Assembly: GCA_017403185.1 (NCBI GenBank)
Contig: JAFQON010000007.1
Location: forward strand, 1-64,000
Direction: 5' to 3'
Origin: Clostridia bacterium
GTDB taxonomy: Bacteria > Bacillota > Clostridia > Oscillospirales > Acutalibacteraceae
Length of the DNA: 64,000 nt
Both the position numbers and the translations under genes were made by a program. A model generated the notes under the pieces. That model saw only the letters and a list, made by a program, of their open reading frames with translations, did no database searches and was not told where the DNA came from. Numbering within the stretch: the first letter of the stretch is position 1; every line of letters starts with the position of its first letter. This document shows, in pieces, positions 42,625-51,844 of this stretch.

Positions 42625-43704
42625 TTAAATCCATCCAAGAAGCGTGAATGCGTTGAGCATAAGCATCATAAGCCTTGATTTTAAAAATACTTTTATGCTT
42701 TCGCCAAAGAAAAACTTAACCTTTGCACCGAAGGTTTCGGTATCACGGGCTTCGGATTTTTCTCTGTTGTCGTCAATAGTAAGAGGATTAAGCCAGGATA
42801 TTGCAGAGGAATTGTCAATTTCTTTTCCGTTACCGTCAATTGTTTTCATATCGGGATAGGCGGGGTCGTTAGTAATCATATCGCTTGCAAGGTTATTCCA
42901 CAGATTATGATTGAAGATAAACGGTATCCATTCAAGCAAGGGCACATCGGGTGCACTGCTGTAGGATGTGAGCCTCACATCGCTTTTTCTGTTGCTGACC
43001 TCACAAAGCCGGTTGTATGATTTGAGAATGCAGTTTTTGTAGCTTGAGTATGTATCCGTTTCTGAACCCATGAACCAGACGGGCATATTTTTGAGTGCCT
43101 GAGCCTCGTTTTCGTTTATGGCTCTGTCAGGGCACATAATGGTTGCAGATGCAAATTCATTCGGATAGGTGGTTGCAAGGTTTATCGCACCGTTGCCGCC
43201 GAGGCACCAGCCTATTATATGAATTCTGTCTGTATCAACATTAGGGTTCTGCGTGCAGAAGCCGTCAATTGCCGCTTTAAGGCTCGGGGTCAGCTTTGAA
43301 TAATCCCAATAAAGCCAGTCCTCTTCAGGTGCACGGGCAATGAAAAGGAATGCGTTGCCGTTTTCAAAGCGTGACTGATACTCTGCGGTTGTCCATTTGG
43401 GCATTACATTTGCTATAAGCTCAAAGCCCTCCTGAAGCCCTTCAAGTGCACCTGCCATGATGATTATAAGAGGATATTTTTTATCTGTTGAAGCACCGTT
43501 TTCAATGGGTGAGTAATAGCTGTAGTCAATATCTATTCCGTTTATTTCGGGGCCGACATTTCTTGACCATGTTGCTCTCACATCATCAATGCGATAATCT
43601 ATGCTGCTCGGTATTCTGAGCAAAGAAACATTTGATAAAACCAAAAGTGCGCAAAGGAGAATTGCAAAAAAAGCAATCAAAATTTTCTTAACTGTTTTTT
43701 TCAT
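42625..43704 (-). CDS. Membrane-anchored alpha/beta hydrolase, Cys nucleophile
   Basis: ATG 43704 follows GAGGTGG. The 359 residues start with a signal-anchor (VKKILIAFFAILLCALLVLSN). The alpha/beta hydrolase core has YPLIIIMAGALEG (oxyanion region) and the nucleophile elbow GWCLGGNG, where Cys167 takes the place of the usual Ser, as in dienelactone hydrolases. Asp-His partners are plausible further on (FMGSETDTY, IFNHNLW). It probably works outside the membrane on an ester or thioester; substrate unknown. It may be an inactive or altered-specificity form. Confidence 0.7.
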   Translation of the reverse strand: MKKTVKKILIAFFAILLCALLVLSNVSLLRIPSSIDYRIDDVRATWSRNVGPEINGIDIDYSYYSPIENGASTDKKYPLIIIMAGALEGLQEGFELIANVMPKWTTAEYQSRFENGNAFLFIARAPEEDWLYWDYSKLTPSLKAAIDGFCTQNPNVDTDRIHIIGWCLGGNGAINLATTYPNEFASATIMCPDRAINENEAQALKNMPVWFMGSETDTYSSYKNCILKSYNRLCEVSNRKSDVRLTSYSSAPDVPLLEWIPFIFNHNLWNNLASDMITNDPAYPDMKTIDGNGKEIDNSSAISWLNPLTIDDNREKSEARDTETFGAKVKFFFGESIKVFLKSRLMMLMLNAFTLLGWI

Positions 43705-43960
43705 ATATACAACCACCTCTTTTATATATTATTATACAAATAACAGTGCATATTGTCAAATGACAAATATATAAAAATATTCGATTAACAAATATTTTGA
43801 CATTATAAAGCCGTGCCGCCTGAATAAATAACTCAGACGGCACGGTTTTTACCGGCTTTTGCAGCCAGCTTCCGCTTTCAAAAAGCTTGGCTGTTGAATA
43901 AATTTCAAGATGCGATTCTCTCTCTGCTTCACGGATTGATTTAAGGGTTTCGGTATTCAT
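43688..43960 (-). pseudogene. N-terminal remnant of a SAM-dependent methyltransferase
   Basis: The frame starts in an ATGA overlap with the rqcH stop. Its first 40 residues (SIREAERESHLEIYS, SGSWLQKPVKTV) look like the start of class I methyltransferases of clostridia. After KPVKTV the frame runs into the hairpin at 43808-43850 and hydrophobic nonsense. No glycine-rich SAM motif exists. It is a truncated gene, probably translated as a short tail. Confidence 0.55.
43808..43850. terminator. Terminator hairpin inside the remnant
   Basis: CCGTGCCGCCTGA and TCAGACGGCACGG form a strong stem with a single mismatch, followed on the plus strand by five T. It ends the rqcH operon or isolates the hydrolase gene. 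Confidence 0.75.
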
Positions 43961-45711
43961 TTCTTTTTTAACCTTTCACACAGTTCTCTGTCGGGTGTTA
44001 CCCACATTGTGTTATATGTGTGGTAAATAACCTTGCCCGGCTTTGCACCCGTCGGCTTTTTGAGTGAACGCACTTCCGTATAGTCAACCGCAACCTGAGA
44101 GGACTCTCTGCCGCCACTGTGGTATGCCGCCAGAATTGCCGCCTGCCTGCAGGTGAGCTCGGGGATTATATCGCCGTTGCCGATAACAACAACATGGGAG
44201 CCGGGGATTTTCTGAGTGTGAAACCACGAATCATCCTTAGCAGCAGTTTTGAAGGTGAGTAAATCATTCTGAACATTGTTTCTGCCCACAAGGATTGTGT
44301 AGCCGTCATCCGATACATATTCAAGCGGCGGAAGAGGCTTCGGCTTCTTTGATTTATCATTTTTGGCACGCTTTAAATATCCCTGCTCATAAAGCTCGTT
44401 GCGGATTTCGGCAAGCTCTGTGTAGCCGTCTGCACGGTTTACCGAGTCAATGACCGATTCGAGATAGGCAAGCTCTTGCTCGCTTTGCTCAATCAACTCA
44501 CCGAGCATGCTTTCGGCGGTTTTTGCCTTGCGGTATTCCTTGAAATATTTCTGAGCATTTGCCGAGGGTGAAAGTGCAGGGGCGGCGGGAATGCGCACAA
44601 CATTGTTATTGTCATAGAAATTTTCAAGGTCATAGAATAACGAGCCCTTCTCAAGCCTGTATTGATTTGCGAGAATCAGCTCAGCGTTGATGCGAAGAGT
44701 ATCTCGGTCTGCGCAGGCATCAAGCTCCGCCTGCCTGCTCTGCAGCTTTCTTGCCGCTCTTGATGCAGCGTTTGTGAGAAGCTTTAGCAGTGATTGACTG
44801 CGCTGACGGGTTCTTTCAAAACGGTCTTTTTCGTAATAAAAGCTGTCAAGAAGCTCGGAGAAACTTTCATATTGCTTTGGCGTTACTGTGAAACCGTATT
44901 GCATAATATCCGTAAATGTAAAGTCGTATGGCTTTACGCCCTCACGGATAAGCATGGTTGGATTTCCGCCGCCTTCAAGAAGCATATTTTTTATTTCCGT
45001 CAGCTTGCTTTCAAGCCTTTGCTCATTTATTTCATTCATTTCACTTGCTGCAATATCTCCGCCGCAGGCGAATGATGCAATTTCACGGCTTATCAAGGGA
45101 GAAACGCCCTCAAGGGATTCAAGAATTGCTCCCGAAAGCCGCTTCCCCGTGCAGCTTTTAATTGTTTTCACAGCTGCTTCGGGTTCGGTTTCAGTCAAAT
45201 TCAGCTTGCCCTGACGGGGCGGATATTCATACCTGAATGTGGGTAATATCTGACGCACGGATGATTGTGTAAAGTCAACTCGCTTTACAGCATCGACAAT
45301 AACACCGTCTGAATTGATAAGCACAATGTTGCTGTGTTTTGCCATAATTTCAACGCAGAGCGTGAAGGTTACGGCGTCACCGATTTCGTTCGTGCCCGCA
45401 AGGTCAATAAAAACAACTCTGTCAAGCCCGAGCTGGCGTATATCCGTTATAACGCAGCCCGTGAGATGCTTCCTGAAAAGCATACAGAGCATCGGCGGCG
45501 TTGCAGGGTTTTCGGGGGCATTGGCCGTGAGATGAAGCCTCGGGCTGTTGGCCGAAGCCGAAACAAGAAGGCGGTATGCACCTTCTCTTGAACGCAGGTG
45601 AAACACCAGCTCATCCTTTGAAGGCTGGTGTATTTTTTCTATTCTGCTTCCGATTATATATTGCGAAAGCTCGCTTTTGAGTAAATTTAATGTGATTCCG
45701 TCAAGGGGCAT
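43957..45711 (-). CDS. rqcH: Rqc2 homolog RqcH (NFACT, fibronectin-binding like)
   Basis: ATG 45711 follows AGGAAA and gives 584 residues. NFACT-N (MPLDGITLNLLKSEL, GSRIEKIHQPSKDELVFHLR) is followed by coiled coils and the NFACT-R domain GYTILVGRNNVQNDLLTFKTA with SHVVV and HTYNTMWVTP. RqcH adds C-terminal alanine tails to nascent chains on stalled 50S subunits. It follows the nif3-like gene by ten bases. It is the gene older annotations call fibronectin-binding protein A. Confidence 0.92.
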   Translation of the reverse strand: MPLDGITLNLLKSELSQYIIGSRIEKIHQPSKDELVFHLRSREGAYRLLVSASANSPRLHLTANAPENPATPPMLCMLFRKHLTGCVITDIRQLGLDRVVFIDLAGTNEIGDAVTFTLCVEIMAKHSNIVLINSDGVIVDAVKRVDFTQSSVRQILPTFRYEYPPRQGKLNLTETEPEAAVKTIKSCTGKRLSGAILESLEGVSPLISREIASFACGGDIAASEMNEINEQRLESKLTEIKNMLLEGGGNPTMLIREGVKPYDFTFTDIMQYGFTVTPKQYESFSELLDSFYYEKDRFERTRQRSQSLLKLLTNAASRAARKLQSRQAELDACADRDTLRINAELILANQYRLEKGSLFYDLENFYDNNNVVRIPAAPALSPSANAQKYFKEYRKAKTAESMLGELIEQSEQELAYLESVIDSVNRADGYTELAEIRNELYEQGYLKRAKNDKSKKPKPLPPLEYVSDDGYTILVGRNNVQNDLLTFKTAAKDDSWFHTQKIPGSHVVVIGNGDIIPELTCRQAAILAAYHSGGRESSQVAVDYTEVRSLKKPTGAKPGKVIYHTYNTMWVTPDRELCERLKKK

Positions 45712-45721
45712 AAATGTTTCC

Positions 45722-46477
45722 TCATCTGTAGTATTTAACCGGTGATTTCTGTGGGATGATTTCAACTTCGCAGCCGAAATTATTTTTTAGTTTTTTCGCA
45801 AGAACTGCAACAACGGGATTTTCTGTTTCGAAGTGCCCTGCGGCAATAAGAGTTATTCCGACTTCGGCGGCTTTGAAAAATTCGTGGTGCTTCACTTCGC
45901 CCGTGATGTAAGCATCACAGCCCGCAATTTCAAAGAAATCCGATCCTGCACCGCCGCATAATGCAACTTTTTTGATTTCTTTTCCGCCGTCGGCAACGGC
46001 AACGCAGGTTGAAAGCTTATCTGCAACAAGCTCGGCAAGCTCATCTGCGGTTGTCGGCTTTATTTCTGCAACTCTTACCATTGCTTCTTCTCCGCTTTCG
46101 GTGAGGGGGGATGCGTTTTCAAAGCCGAGTGCCGCCGCAAGCGCATCGTTGACACCGCCCTTTGCAATGTCAAGCGAGGTGTGGGCACATATTGCGGAAA
46201 TTCCGTTTTTTGCAAGCAAAAAAGCAGGGTCATCGGCATAAAAATTTTTTACCGCTCTGAAGATAACGGGATGGTGGCTCACGATAAGGTCAATTCCGTT
46301 TTGGGCGGCGTATTTCACTGCATCGCAGGTGATATCAAGCACAACGCCGATTTTATTGACCTGAGCATTGAAGCTGCCCACAATCAGACCGCTGTTATCC
46401 CAATCGCACTGTGCTTCAAAAGGCGCAATACTGTCAATGTAATCAAAAATATCTTTAACCGTCGGCCTGCATTCCAT
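45722..46477 (-). CDS. Nif3-like dinuclear metal centre protein
   Basis: The 251-residue protein has CDWDNSGLIVG, the metal ligands SHHPVIF, AHTSLDIAKGGVND and TGEVKHHEFF-GHFETE of the Nif3/YqfO family. It binds two metals; its activity is unsettled, possibly linked to GTP cyclohydrolase-type chemistry. It overlaps trmK by 23 bases, a common Firmicutes arrangement. Confidence 0.92.
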   Translation of the reverse strand: MECRPTVKDIFDYIDSIAPFEAQCDWDNSGLIVGSFNAQVNKIGVVLDITCDAVKYAAQNGIDLIVSHHPVIFRAVKNFYADDPAFLLAKNGISAICAHTSLDIAKGGVNDALAAALGFENASPLTESGEEAMVRVAEIKPTTADELAELVADKLSTCVAVADGGKEIKKVALCGGAGSDFFEIAGCDAYITGEVKHHEFFKAAEVGITLIAAGHFETENPVVAVLAKKLKNNFGCEVEIIPQKSPVKYYR

Positions 46478-47147
46478 TTATGATTTCCTCCGTTTTGAGA
46501 GTGATTTTTTCGAGGTAACAGGCAACCTCTGCCGAGCCGTGAATTTTTTCGGCTTCAAGCTTCTTTTTGAGCTGAGCGTTGATTTTTTCAAGGTAAAGCT
46601 TTGCTTCGGGTTTGGCGCATTTTGAAAGCTCACCCGTGTATATGTAAGATATCGGCTTTTCTTTTATTTCGCCCGTGTATTCGGCAGCCATTGCGCAGTA
46701 AAGCTTGCCGCTGTCGATGCAGGCATCTTCACAAAGGATTTCAAAGCCGTTTTCAACAAAGAATCTGCGGATATCCTCGGCGTGGGATTGGGGCTGCACA
46801 ATAATTCTTTTTGACTTATCCTTCAGCCAGTATGCTCTTGAAGCGAGCTGCTCCATAAGCGTACCGCCCATGCCGCACATAATAAAATCATCTGCCTCAA
46901 AGGGCTCGATATCGTCAAAACCGTCGGAGAGGCGGAGGGTTATTTTATCCTTCAGACCGTAGTGTTCAACGGTTTTTCGGGCATTTTCAAGCGGACTCTT
47001 GCGAATATCGCACGCAAGAGCCTTTGATGCAATGCCGTTTAAAACGAGCCAGGCGGCAAGATAGGCGTGGTCGGTGCCGATATCGGCAACTGCATTACCC
47101 TTACGCACCATCTTTGCCGCCATAAGCATTCTTTCGGAAAGATTCAT
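46455..47147 (-). CDS. trmK: tRNA (adenine(22)-N1)-methyltransferase TrmK
   Basis: The 230 residues begin MNLSERMLMAAKMVRKGNAVADIGTDHAYLA with the SAM motif DIGTDHAYLAAWLV, followed by ADDFIMCGMGG, and end with the helical extension of TrmK. It methylates A22 of tRNA. It starts immediately after the DUF1858 gene. Confidence 0.93.
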   Translation of the reverse strand: MNLSERMLMAAKMVRKGNAVADIGTDHAYLAAWLVLNGIASKALACDIRKSPLENARKTVEHYGLKDKITLRLSDGFDDIEPFEADDFIMCGMGGTLMEQLASRAYWLKDKSKRIIVQPQSHAEDIRRFFVENGFEILCEDACIDSGKLYCAMAAEYTGEIKEKPISYIYTGELSKCAKPEAKLYLEKINAQLKKKLEAEKIHGSAEVACYLEKITLKTEEIINGMQADG

Positions 47148-47348
47148 TTATTTTGCGAGGAATGCGTTGATTTTAGCGATGAGCTCATCAGCGTTAACGC
47201 CGTGCACCATGCAAGCCTGAGCAACCGATTCGTTTCTTGCCGAGGGGCAGCCGAGGCAGTGCATACCCATCTCAAGGAAGAAGGGAGCAACTTCACGGTT
47301 AGCGTCAAGAATTTCGCCGATTTTCATATCTTTTGTGATTTCTGTCAT
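47148..47348 (-). CDS. DUF1858 redox-disulfide domain protein
   Basis: ATG 47348 gives 66 residues with [14 protein letters not shown], the CxxC-type motif of the DUF1858 hybrid-cluster-associated family. It may carry redox or sulfur chemistry. It stands at the head of the trmK-nif3-rqcH operon and is divergent from ileS. Confidence 0.85.
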   Translation of the reverse strand: MTEITKDMKIGEILDANREVAPFFLEMGMHCLGCPSARNESVAQACMVHGVNADELIAKINAFLAK

Positions 47349-47466
47349 TGTAAAAACATCCTTTCTTTGCGAAGATACAGTTATTATATCATAATTATAA
47401 ATTAATATCAATCCTTACAGAATAATTAAAATATTCATGTGTTTATACTTATATATTATTGTATAG

Positions 47467-47495
47467 TTGACAATGCTGCAACGGTGTGCTATACT
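47467..47495 (+). promoter_or_regulatory. Promoter of ileS
   Basis: TTGACA (47467-47472), 17 bases, TATACT (47490-47495), at the start of the T-box leader. Confidence 0.85.
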
Positions 47496-47519
47496 TTACC
47501 ATAACTGAGAATTTAATAA

Positions 47520-47772
47520 TTGACCTTTTAAAGATTATGACGGAGACAGTAGCTTGTGCAAGTGCAATCCAAGTGAGGCGGGGATAGTGTGAACCTGCCG
47601 ATTGCCGCAAAAGTGAATATCACTCCCGAATCGCAAACCGAAAAGCAAATTAATAAATTGCTGAGTAGGCTTTGACGGAATCCCTCCGTTACGGGGAAGC
47701 ATAAAGATCGGGTTATGCAGGTGTTTTTTGTTGTTCCTTGTCCCGATTAGGGTCAGGGATTATTTTTTTGGT
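47520..47772 (+). ncRNA. T-box leader controlling ileS
   Basis: The leader begins with GACGGAGACAGTAGC, then CCAAGTGAGGCGGGGATAG, GTGTGAACCTGCC, and the specifier segment GTGAATATCACTCCCGAA with AUC, an isoleucine codon. GAGTAGGCTTTGACGG and CCGTTACGG follow. The end has a hairpin (TCCTTGTCCC with GGGTCAGGGA) and T-rich run. tRNA-Ile lacking isoleucine would favour read-through. The usual GGGTGGTACCGCG antiterminator motif is not obvious, so its 3' half is unusual. Confidence 0.85.
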
Positions 47773-47808
47773 AGAGAATTTTCAAAAATATATCGGAGGA
47801 ATGAAAAA

Positions 47809-50800
47809 ATGTACGAAAAGGTTTCGTCGAATTTCGATTTCGTCGCCAGAGAAAAGGCAGTGCTTGATTTCTGGAAGGAAAATCAGATTTTCGAAAAGAG
47901 CATTGAAGAGAGAAAGGGCTGCCCCACCTATACTTTCTATGACGGCCCTCCCACCGCTAACGGCAAGCCCCATATCGGCCATGTTCTTACCCGTGTTATC
48001 AAGGATATGATTCCCAGATACAGAACAATGAAGGGCTATATGGTGCCCAGAAAAGCGGGTTGGGATACTCACGGCCTTCCCGTTGAGCTTGAAATTGAGA
48101 AGGAGCTCGGCATCAACGGCAAGGAACAGATTGAAAGCTACGGCCTTGAACCCTTCATCGGCAGATGCAAGGAAAGCGTTTGGAAATACAAGGGAATGTG
48201 GGAGGACTTCTCAGGAACTGTCGGCTTCTGGGCTGATATGGATGACCCCTATGTTACCTATCACAACAGCTATATCGAATCAATCTGGTGGTCACTCAAG
48301 GAAATCTGGAACAAAGGTCTCCTTTATAAGGGCTTCAAGATTGTTCCCTATTGCCCCCGCTGCGGCACACCTCTTTCATCCCATGAGGTTGCTCAGGGCT
48401 ATAAGGCAGTAAAAGAGCGCTCGGCAGTTGTTCGCTTCAAGGTTATCGGCGAGGATGCTTATTTCCTTGCATGGACAACAACTCCCTGGACTCTGCCCTC
48501 AAACTGCGCCCTCTGCGTTAACCCCACAGAGACCTATTGCAAGGTAAAGGCAGCAGACGGCTACACTTATTATATGGCAAAGGCTCTTCTTGATACCGTT
48601 CTCGGCTCACTTGCCGATAAGGAAAGCGGCACTCCCGCTTATGAAATCCTTGAAACCTATGCAGGTACAGACCTTGAGGGCAAGGAATACGAGCCCCTCT
48701 TTGAATGCGCAGGCAAGGTTGCCGAAAAGCAGGGCAAAAAGGCTCATTTCGTAACGGTTGACAACTATGTAACCATGTCAGACGGTACGGGTATCGTTCA
48801 TATCGCACCCGCATTCGGTGAGGATGACGCCAAGGTCGGCAGAGCATATGACCTTCCCTTCATTCAGTTTGTTGACGGCAAGGGCAATATGACCGAGGAA
48901 ACTCCCTATGCAGGAATGTTCGTCAAGGATGCAGACCCCAAAATCCTTGTTGACCTTGATAAGGAAGGCAAGCTCTTCTCGGCCCCCAAGTTTGAGCATG
49001 ACTATCCCTTCTGCTGGAGATGCGACACTCCGCTTATCTATTACGCAAGAGAATCATGGTTTATCAAAATGACAGCCGTTAAGGATAACCTTGTCAAGAA
49101 TAACAACACCGTTAACTGGATTCCCGAAAGCATCGGCAAGGGCCGCTTCGGCGACTGGCTTGAAAATATTCAGGATTGGGGCATCAGCCGTAACCGTTAT
49201 TGGGGCACACCCCTCAACATCTGGGAATGCGAATGCGGTCACAGACATTCAATCGGCTCAATTGAAGAGCTCAAGTCAATGAGCAGCAATTGCCCCGATG
49301 ATATTGAGCTTCACAGACCGTTCATCGACGATGTCACAATCAAGTGCGAAAAGTGCGGCGGCGAAATGAAGAGAGTGCCTGAGGTTATCGACTGCTGGTA
49401 CGATTCAGGTGCAATGCCCTTCGCTCAGCATCACTATCCGTTTGAAAATAAAGACCTCTTTGAGCAGCAGTTCCCCGCAGAGTTCATCTCTGAGGCTGTT
49501 GACCAGACAAGAGGCTGGTTCTATTCACTCATGGCAATTTCAACCCTTCTCTTTGACAAGTCACCCTATAAGAATGTTATCGTTCTCGGTCTTGTTCAGG
49601 ATGAAAACGGTCAGAAGATGTCAAAATCAAAGGGCAACGCTGTTGACCCCTTCGATGCACTTGCAAAGCACGGCGCAGACGCTATCCGCTGGTATTTCTA
49701 TACTAACTCCGCACCCTGGCTTCCCAACCGCTTCCACGACAACGCTGTTGTTGAGGGCAAGCGTAAGTTTATGGGTACACTCTGGAACACATACGCATTC
49801 TATGTGCTCTATGCAAATATCGATAAGTTCAACCCCACAGAGCATACTCTTGATTATGACAAGCTTTCCATCATGGATAAGTGGCTTCTTTCAAGGCTCA
49901 ACACTCTTATCGACACCGTTGACGGCTATCTTGACAGCTACGCTATCCCCGAAGCTGCAAAGGCGCTTCAGAGCTTTGTTGACGATATGAGTAACTGGTA
50001 TGTCCGCAGAGGCAGAGAGCGCTATTGGGCACAGGGCCTTGAGCAGGATAAGATCAACGCTTATATGACTCTTTACACTGCTCTTGTAACCGTTGTCAAG
50101 CTTGCTGCGCCCATGATTCCCTTCATGGCAGAGGATATCTACCGCAACCTTGTATGCAGCGTTGATAAGAATGCGCCCATCAGCGTTCATCTTTGCGATT
50201 ATCCCGTTTCGGATGCTGCTTTTGTTGTTAAGGACCTTGAAGCATCAATGGACGAGATTCTCAACATTGTTGTTCTCGGCAGAGCTGCAAGAAACACCGC
50301 AAACATCAAGAACAGACAGCCCCTCGGCAAGATTTTCGTGAGCGCAGAGAAGGTTCTCGGCAAGGAATTCTGCGAAATCATTGAGGATGAGCTTAATGTC
50401 AAGGCTCTTGAATTTGTTAACGATTCATCGGGCTATGTTTCATATAACTTCAAGCCCCAGCTCAAGACACTCGGCCCCAAGTACGGCAAGCTGCTCGGCG
50501 CAATCAGAGAATATCTCGCATCGCTTGACGGCTCGGCAGCAAAGGCAGAGCTTGATGCAAAGGGTGCTCTCACCTTCACCGCAGGCGATACCGAAATTTC
50601 GCTCGCAGTTGAAGACCTTCTTATTGAAACCGTTCAGAAGGAAGGCTTCCGTGCCGAAAGCGGCAACGGCGTTACCGTTGTGCTTGACACAAACCTCACC
50701 GATGAACTCATTGAAGAAGGCTTCGTAAGAGAGCTTATCTCAAAGATTCAGACCATGCGTAAGGACGCAGGCTTTGAGGTTATGGATACCATTAAAATTT

Positions 50801-50964
50801 ATGTGAGCGGCAACGAAAAGATTGAAGCAATCTTCGCTTCAAACAAAGAAACCGTTATGCACGATGTTCTTGCAACCGATATCATCGCAGCTGCAGGCGG
50901 CTCCTTCGCCAAGGATTGGGATATCAACGGCGAAAAGGTAACTCTCGGTGTTGAGAAGAACTGA
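47809..50964 (+). CDS. ileS: Isoleucyl-tRNA synthetase
   Basis: ATG 47809 after CGGAGGA; the ATG eight bases earlier is out of frame. The 1051 residues carry the HIGH motif as PHIGHVLTR, the editing domain TTPWTLPSNCAL and DGTGIVHIAPAFGEDD, the KMSKS motif (GQKMSKSKGNAVDP), and a C-terminal anticodon-binding part. It attaches isoleucine to tRNA-Ile and edits valine. Length and eukaryote-like insertions fit the IleS type 2 form, which often gives mupirocin resistance. Confidence 0.96.
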   Translation: MYEKVSSNFDFVAREKAVLDFWKENQIFEKSIEERKGCPTYTFYDGPPTANGKPHIGHVLTRVIKDMIPRYRTMKGYMVPRKAGWDTHGLPVELEIEKELGINGKEQIESYGLEPFIGRCKESVWKYKGMWEDFSGTVGFWADMDDPYVTYHNSYIESIWWSLKEIWNKGLLYKGFKIVPYCPRCGTPLSSHEVAQGYKAVKERSAVVRFKVIGEDAYFLAWTTTPWTLPSNCALCVNPTETYCKVKAADGYTYYMAKALLDTVLGSLADKESGTPAYEILETYAGTDLEGKEYEPLFECAGKVAEKQGKKAHFVTVDNYVTMSDGTGIVHIAPAFGEDDAKVGRAYDLPFIQFVDGKGNMTEETPYAGMFVKDADPKILVDLDKEGKLFSAPKFEHDYPFCWRCDTPLIYYARESWFIKMTAVKDNLVKNNNTVNWIPESIGKGRFGDWLENIQDWGISRNRYWGTPLNIWECECGHRHSIGSIEELKSMSSNCPDDIELHRPFIDDVTIKCEKCGGEMKRVPEVIDCWYDSGAMPFAQHHYPFENKDLFEQQFPAEFISEAVDQTRGWFYSLMAISTLLFDKSPYKNVIVLGLVQDENGQKMSKSKGNAVDPFDALAKHGADAIRWYFYTNSAPWLPNRFHDNAVVEGKRKFMGTLWNTYAFYVLYANIDKFNPTEHTLDYDKLSIMDKWLLSRLNTLIDTVDGYLDSYAIPEAAKALQSFVDDMSNWYVRRGRERYWAQGLEQDKINAYMTLYTALVTVVKLAAPMIPFMAEDIYRNLVCSVDKNAPISVHLCDYPVSDAAFVVKDLEASMDEILNIVVLGRAARNTANIKNRQPLGKIFVSAEKVLGKEFCEIIEDELNVKALEFVNDSSGYVSYNFKPQLKTLGPKYGKLLGAIREYLASLDGSAAKAELDAKGALTFTAGDTEISLAVEDLLIETVQKEGFRAESGNGVTVVLDTNLTDELIEEGFVRELISKIQTMRKDAGFEVMDTIKIYVSGNEKIEAIFASNKETVMHDVLATDIIAAAGGSFAKDWDINGEKVTLGVEKN

Positions 50965-50974
50965 ATAAAATGAT

Positions 50975-51010
50975 TAACGCCCCGTGACACACCGTCACGG
51001 GGCGTTGTTT
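50975..51010 (+). terminator. Terminator of ileS
   Basis: AACGCCCCGTGAC and GTCACGGGGCGTT form a perfect 13-bp stem followed by GTTTGTT. Confidence 0.9.
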
Positions 51011-51030
51011 GTTGCCGGAATTTGATGATA

Positions 51031-51702
51031 TTATTCCTTCACGGGCTGAAAGGGCTTTGTGAAGTTGAGCATAAAAATGATTATGTAGGCAACCCACATG
51101 GGGATGCTTTCAATTCCGCCGCTTTTGCCGAAGATGAGCAGAAGCACAACCATAAGAATGAGAGTGAGTGCAAGAGTTACAAGCATAATGATGTGCTTCA
51201 CGCTCTTCTGCATGGATTTGTGGAGCAGGAAGGCTATTATTGCCGCCGCAAAAAACGCCGCAAAGAGCAGGGCAGTTGACCAGTGAGCCGCCATCTGAAG
51301 GGGTTTGCCGTCTTCAGGCTCAACCGAGGGGATATGCACGCACGCAAAGATGCAGAAGAAGCCGAGAATTGTGCATACATTGCCGAATTTTGCAAGCTTT
51401 TCTGTTTTGAAGGAGTTGAGCTTGTAAAGATAATGAATGTTAAGATAAAGCGATACGCCTGAGAATACTGCCCACCAGATGAAAAGGCGGGGATGGGTTT
51501 TGCCTATAACGCTTGCGGTTTTTGCAAGGTCGGGGTTATCAATGAAGCCGTAGACCGTGAAGAAAATGAAGCCCGCAATAAGCCACGCCATGCAGAAATT
51601 CCTGTTATCGGTCATTGCGTCGATAAAGTTTAAAAATGCCTGCTTCACGGTCGGCTTTTGTGCAAGCTCAGCTTGCTTTCTGAGTTTTGATGCTTTTGAC
51701 AT
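51031..51702 (-). CDS. Six-TM membrane protein, function unknown
   Basis: The 223 residues start with a basic helix (SKASKLRKQAELAQKPTVKQ). Six hydrophobic segments follow (for example CMAWLIAGFIFFTVYGF, PRLFIWWAVFSGVSLYL and HIIMLVTLALTLILMVVLLL). I do not recognise the family. The start follows GGAGTG. It is a single gene between two terminators. Confidence 0.6.
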   Translation of the reverse strand: MSKASKLRKQAELAQKPTVKQAFLNFIDAMTDNRNFCMAWLIAGFIFFTVYGFIDNPDLAKTASVIGKTHPRLFIWWAVFSGVSLYLNIHYLYKLNSFKTEKLAKFGNVCTILGFFCIFACVHIPSVEPEDGKPLQMAAHWSTALLFAAFFAAAIIAFLLHKSMQKSVKHIIMLVTLALTLILMVVLLLIFGKSGGIESIPMWVAYIIIFMLNFTKPFQPVKE

Positions 51703-51844
51703 AAAAACACTCCTTTTATCATTTTATGGTTATATTCTACAATGTACGGAATACTTTTTCAATATCCATTTGCAAAATATAACTGCTTGCATTATAAAAA
51801 AATATATGGTATATTTATACTATATTTTTTAAAGAGGTGCAAAA

